64,000 nt of DNA, from assembly GCA_013416795.1 (NCBI GenBank), contig RQSC01000116.1, positions 70,363 through 134,362 on the forward strand, read 5' to 3'. The notes under the pieces are model-generated. The model saw nothing but the letters and a program-made list of their open reading frames with translations, searched no databases and was not told the DNA's origin. A program made the translations under genes and the position numbers. This DNA comes from Prasinococcaceae sp. CCMP 1430. Taxonomy: Eukaryota; Prasinodermophyta; Palmophyllophyceae; Prasinococcales; Prasinococcaceae. Below, in pieces: positions 62,856-64,000 of the stretch (the stretch's first letter is position 1; the number at the start of each line of letters is the position of its first letter).

Positions 62856-63116
62856 GACCCGAGAGCGTGAGATGAGACACGCTCAGAGCGGGAGAGAGAG
62901 AGACGGACACCCGAGAGATGCACTATGCCAACGGCATCAGTACCAAGACGGGCATGCCGAGAGAGAGAGAGAGCACATATCTTCGCCTCTGTTGCCAAAA
63001 GAGGTAACGCGAGCATTCTGATATGAGGCAGCCCCCGACAGTATACGAACAGACTAGGTGTTCGGTCGAGGGTGGTGTGTGATGATATGTAGCTCGCATG
63101 GATGTATTACATAGCA
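62855..63116 (+). repeat. Upstream LTR (probably 5'-truncated) of the copia-like element
   Basis: Shares 62855-63035 with the downstream copy, beginning AGACCCGAGAGCGTG. It contains a GA-rich tract and about 47 bp that the downstream copy lacks. Ends ACATAGCA just before the primer-binding site. Confidence 0.65.
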
Positions 63117-63120
63117 GGAG

Positions 63121-63136
63121 TGGATCAGAGGGCACC
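63121..63136 (+). other. Candidate primer-binding site
   Basis: TGGATCAGAGGGCACC, close to the initiator-tRNA-Met complementary TGGTATCAGAGC typical for Ty1/copia elements, directly downstream of the LTR end. Confidence 0.55.
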
Positions 63137-63476
63137 AGTCAGATCTGTCAGTAAAACCTGATGACCTACCCCAGGTCTGAGTGGAAACTACACTGGGTTG
63201 AAACCCCCAGCCGGGTTGAAAGCCCCGGGCGTGAGTGAGTAACTCGGGTCAGACAGCGGGATTGCACCGATAGCAAACCCGGCTGATAATTAAGGTCAGG
63301 GTCTGGGGTATTGAACCCCATCCCCGTCAGCTCTTAAGGGTAGGGTCTAAGGTATGGAACCCCAACACAAACGATGACCTACCTCGCTCACTTTCACGAG
63401 CGGTTCGGTGCCGCCAAGCTCGTCACTGTACAGAGCGCGTTCGACAAGCTGCTATTGATGATGCAGGCAGCACAGG

Positions 63477-63689
63477 ATGTACGAGTTCGGACACGTCGAC
63501 GGCACGGTCAATCCGGCCGACGCGCTCACGAAATCGTTGGGCGGGAGCACCATCGAACACCTATATGGCGTGGTGCAGTCGTGCAACACGCACAGACAGA
63601 GCGGACGCAAGTCGACTGCAGACAGACACAGCAGAGACGACAAGCGTGGCCGAAAGGCCAAGAGAACCAGACACACAAGCATGAGATGA
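63477..63689 (+). pseudogene. Copia polyprotein remnant, RNase H C-terminus
   Basis: Short frame with GHVDGTVNPADALTKSLGG, matching the conserved end of copia polyproteins (H-V-x-T/G...ADxLTKxL) followed by a helix STIEHLYGVV. Basic low-complexity residues follow up to the stop. Upstream polyprotein parts are deleted; a neighbouring frame (63374-63480) may be frameshifted remainder. Not functional by itself. Confidence 0.65.
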
Positions 63690-63750
63690 GACATGCAGCT
63701 GTGACCAATACAGACACAAGAGCATGAGACGAGACATGCAGATGTGACAG
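63681..63750 (+). repeat. Two-copy tandem repeat of about 42 bp inside the retroelement
   Basis: AGCATGAGATGAGACATGCA... and AGCATGAGACGAGACATGCA... follow each other, differing at a few bases. GA-rich; lies just before the downstream LTR copy. Confidence 0.6.
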
Positions 63751-63866
63751 ACCCAGACGCAAAGTGTGTCTGCTCTGTGTGTGCGCTACGTCGTGCTCTG
63801 CTCTGCACGTCTCTCTAGGGAATGACGCGAGATGTGAGAAGAGACACACATGCGATAGATGGGACA

Positions 63867-64000
63867 AGACCCGAGAGCGTGAGATGAGACACGCTCAGAG
63901 CGGGAGAGAAAGACGGGCATGCCGAGAGAGAGAGAGAGCACATATCTTCGCCTCTGTTGCCAAAAGAGGTAACGCGAGCATTCTGATATGAGGCAGCCCC
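63867..64000 (+). repeat. Downstream LTR copy, cut by window end
   Basis: Matches 62855-63035 apart from one internal deletion of about 47 bp and minor changes. Continues beyond the window. Confidence 0.7.

Larger units (their letters stand above)
62855..64000 (+). mobile_element. Internally deleted Ty1/copia LTR retrotransposon (continues past window)
   Basis: Direct repeats at 62855-63035 and 63867-64000 flank about 830 bp. Immediately after a TG/CA-style LTR end (..ACATAGCA, 63116) lies TGGATCAGAGGGCACC (63121-63136), one base short of the TGGTATCAGAGC primer-binding site used by copia elements. The inner part retains only the end of the copia RNase H region at 63477-63689 (EFGHVDGTVNPADALTKSLG). 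Gag, integrase and reverse transcriptase are missing, so the copy is non-autonomous. It abuts or interrupts the Tc1 remnant. Composition is far less GC-rich than the host genes, consistent with a recent arrival. Confidence 0.72.

Noticed and set aside
63165..63360. Repeated GGGTTGAAACCCC / GGGTATTGAACCCC motifs as tRNA-like structures
   Set aside because: Short imperfect hairpins inside the retroelement leader without anticodon or acceptor stems; better seen as degenerate internal repeats.
1..64000. tRNA, rRNA and snRNA genes
   Set aside because: I looked for T-loop (GTTCRANNC) pairs, rRNA-like tracts and Sm-site contexts by eye and found nothing convincing. A covariance-model scan (tRNAscan-SE, Infernal) would be decisive.

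Overview
This is nuclear DNA of a photosynthetic, flagellated eukaryote with a compact, very GC-rich genome. Three kinds of evidence support this. (1) Most genes carry short GT-AG introns, mostly about 95-250 bp. (2) Nucleus-encoded plastid proteins are present: acetyl-CoA carboxylase carboxyltransferase alpha, the carotenoid chaperone ORANGE, an ABA4-type neoxanthin-pathway protein, a lumenal FKBP and a Tat-type PsbP-domain protein. (3) There is an axonemal protein, the DRC11-type IQ/AAA protein of the nexin-dynein regulatory complex. A plant-like COX5C, a nuclear accA and frequent TGTAA/TGTAC motifs downstream of stops point to a green alga (Chlorophyta, prasinophyte-like). A secondary-plastid alga such as a pavlovophyte is not excluded from this window alone.

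Layout. 1-6 kb: C-terminus of eIF2-alpha (+), DRC11 (-), BT1-type transporter (-), COX5C (+). 6.6-13 kb: NAP1 histone chaperone (-), coiled-coil protein (+), RhlG-like SDR (-), an unknown protein (+). 13-19 kb: ORANGE (-), with its 5' exon overlapped antisense by a small membrane-protein gene (+), then a triple-BRCT protein (-) and WDR55 (-). 19.5-27 kb: F-box-like protein (+), accA (-), disordered membrane protein (+), Erv41/46 cargo receptor (-). 27.7-38.4 kb: SUV3 helicase (+), RABL3 GTPase (-), secreted ADAM-like metalloprotease (+), cPLA2-like lipase (+). 38.4-49.8 kb: plastid FKBP (-), ABA4 (+), two unknown membrane proteins (+), DDX47/Rrp3 helicase (-), PsbP-domain protein (-, start lost in a 151-N gap), adenylate kinase with an 11-residue tandem repeat (+). 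50-62 kb: coiled-coil protein (+), AAAP amino-acid transporter (-), F-box/split-MATH/ZZ protein (-), and a very tight divergent pair made of a 2OG-oxygenase::glutathione-transferase fusion (-) and a DGAT2-like acyltransferase with two extra membrane modules (+). 62.2-64 kb: a transposon graveyard, with a Tc1/mariner transposase tail abutting an internally deleted Ty1/copia element.

Genes mostly alternate in strand as divergent and convergent pairs with short spacers. No metabolic cluster is evident; ORANGE and ABA4 are both carotenoid-related but lie about 26 kb apart. Of 31 introns I could place, 20 begin GTGCG, an unusual donor preference. The most unusual proteins are the oxygenase-GST fusion, its divergent DGAT2 partner, and the F-box protein whose MATH fold appears to be interrupted by a ZZ-like finger. 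All splice sites are read by eye; exon phases were checked for consistency.
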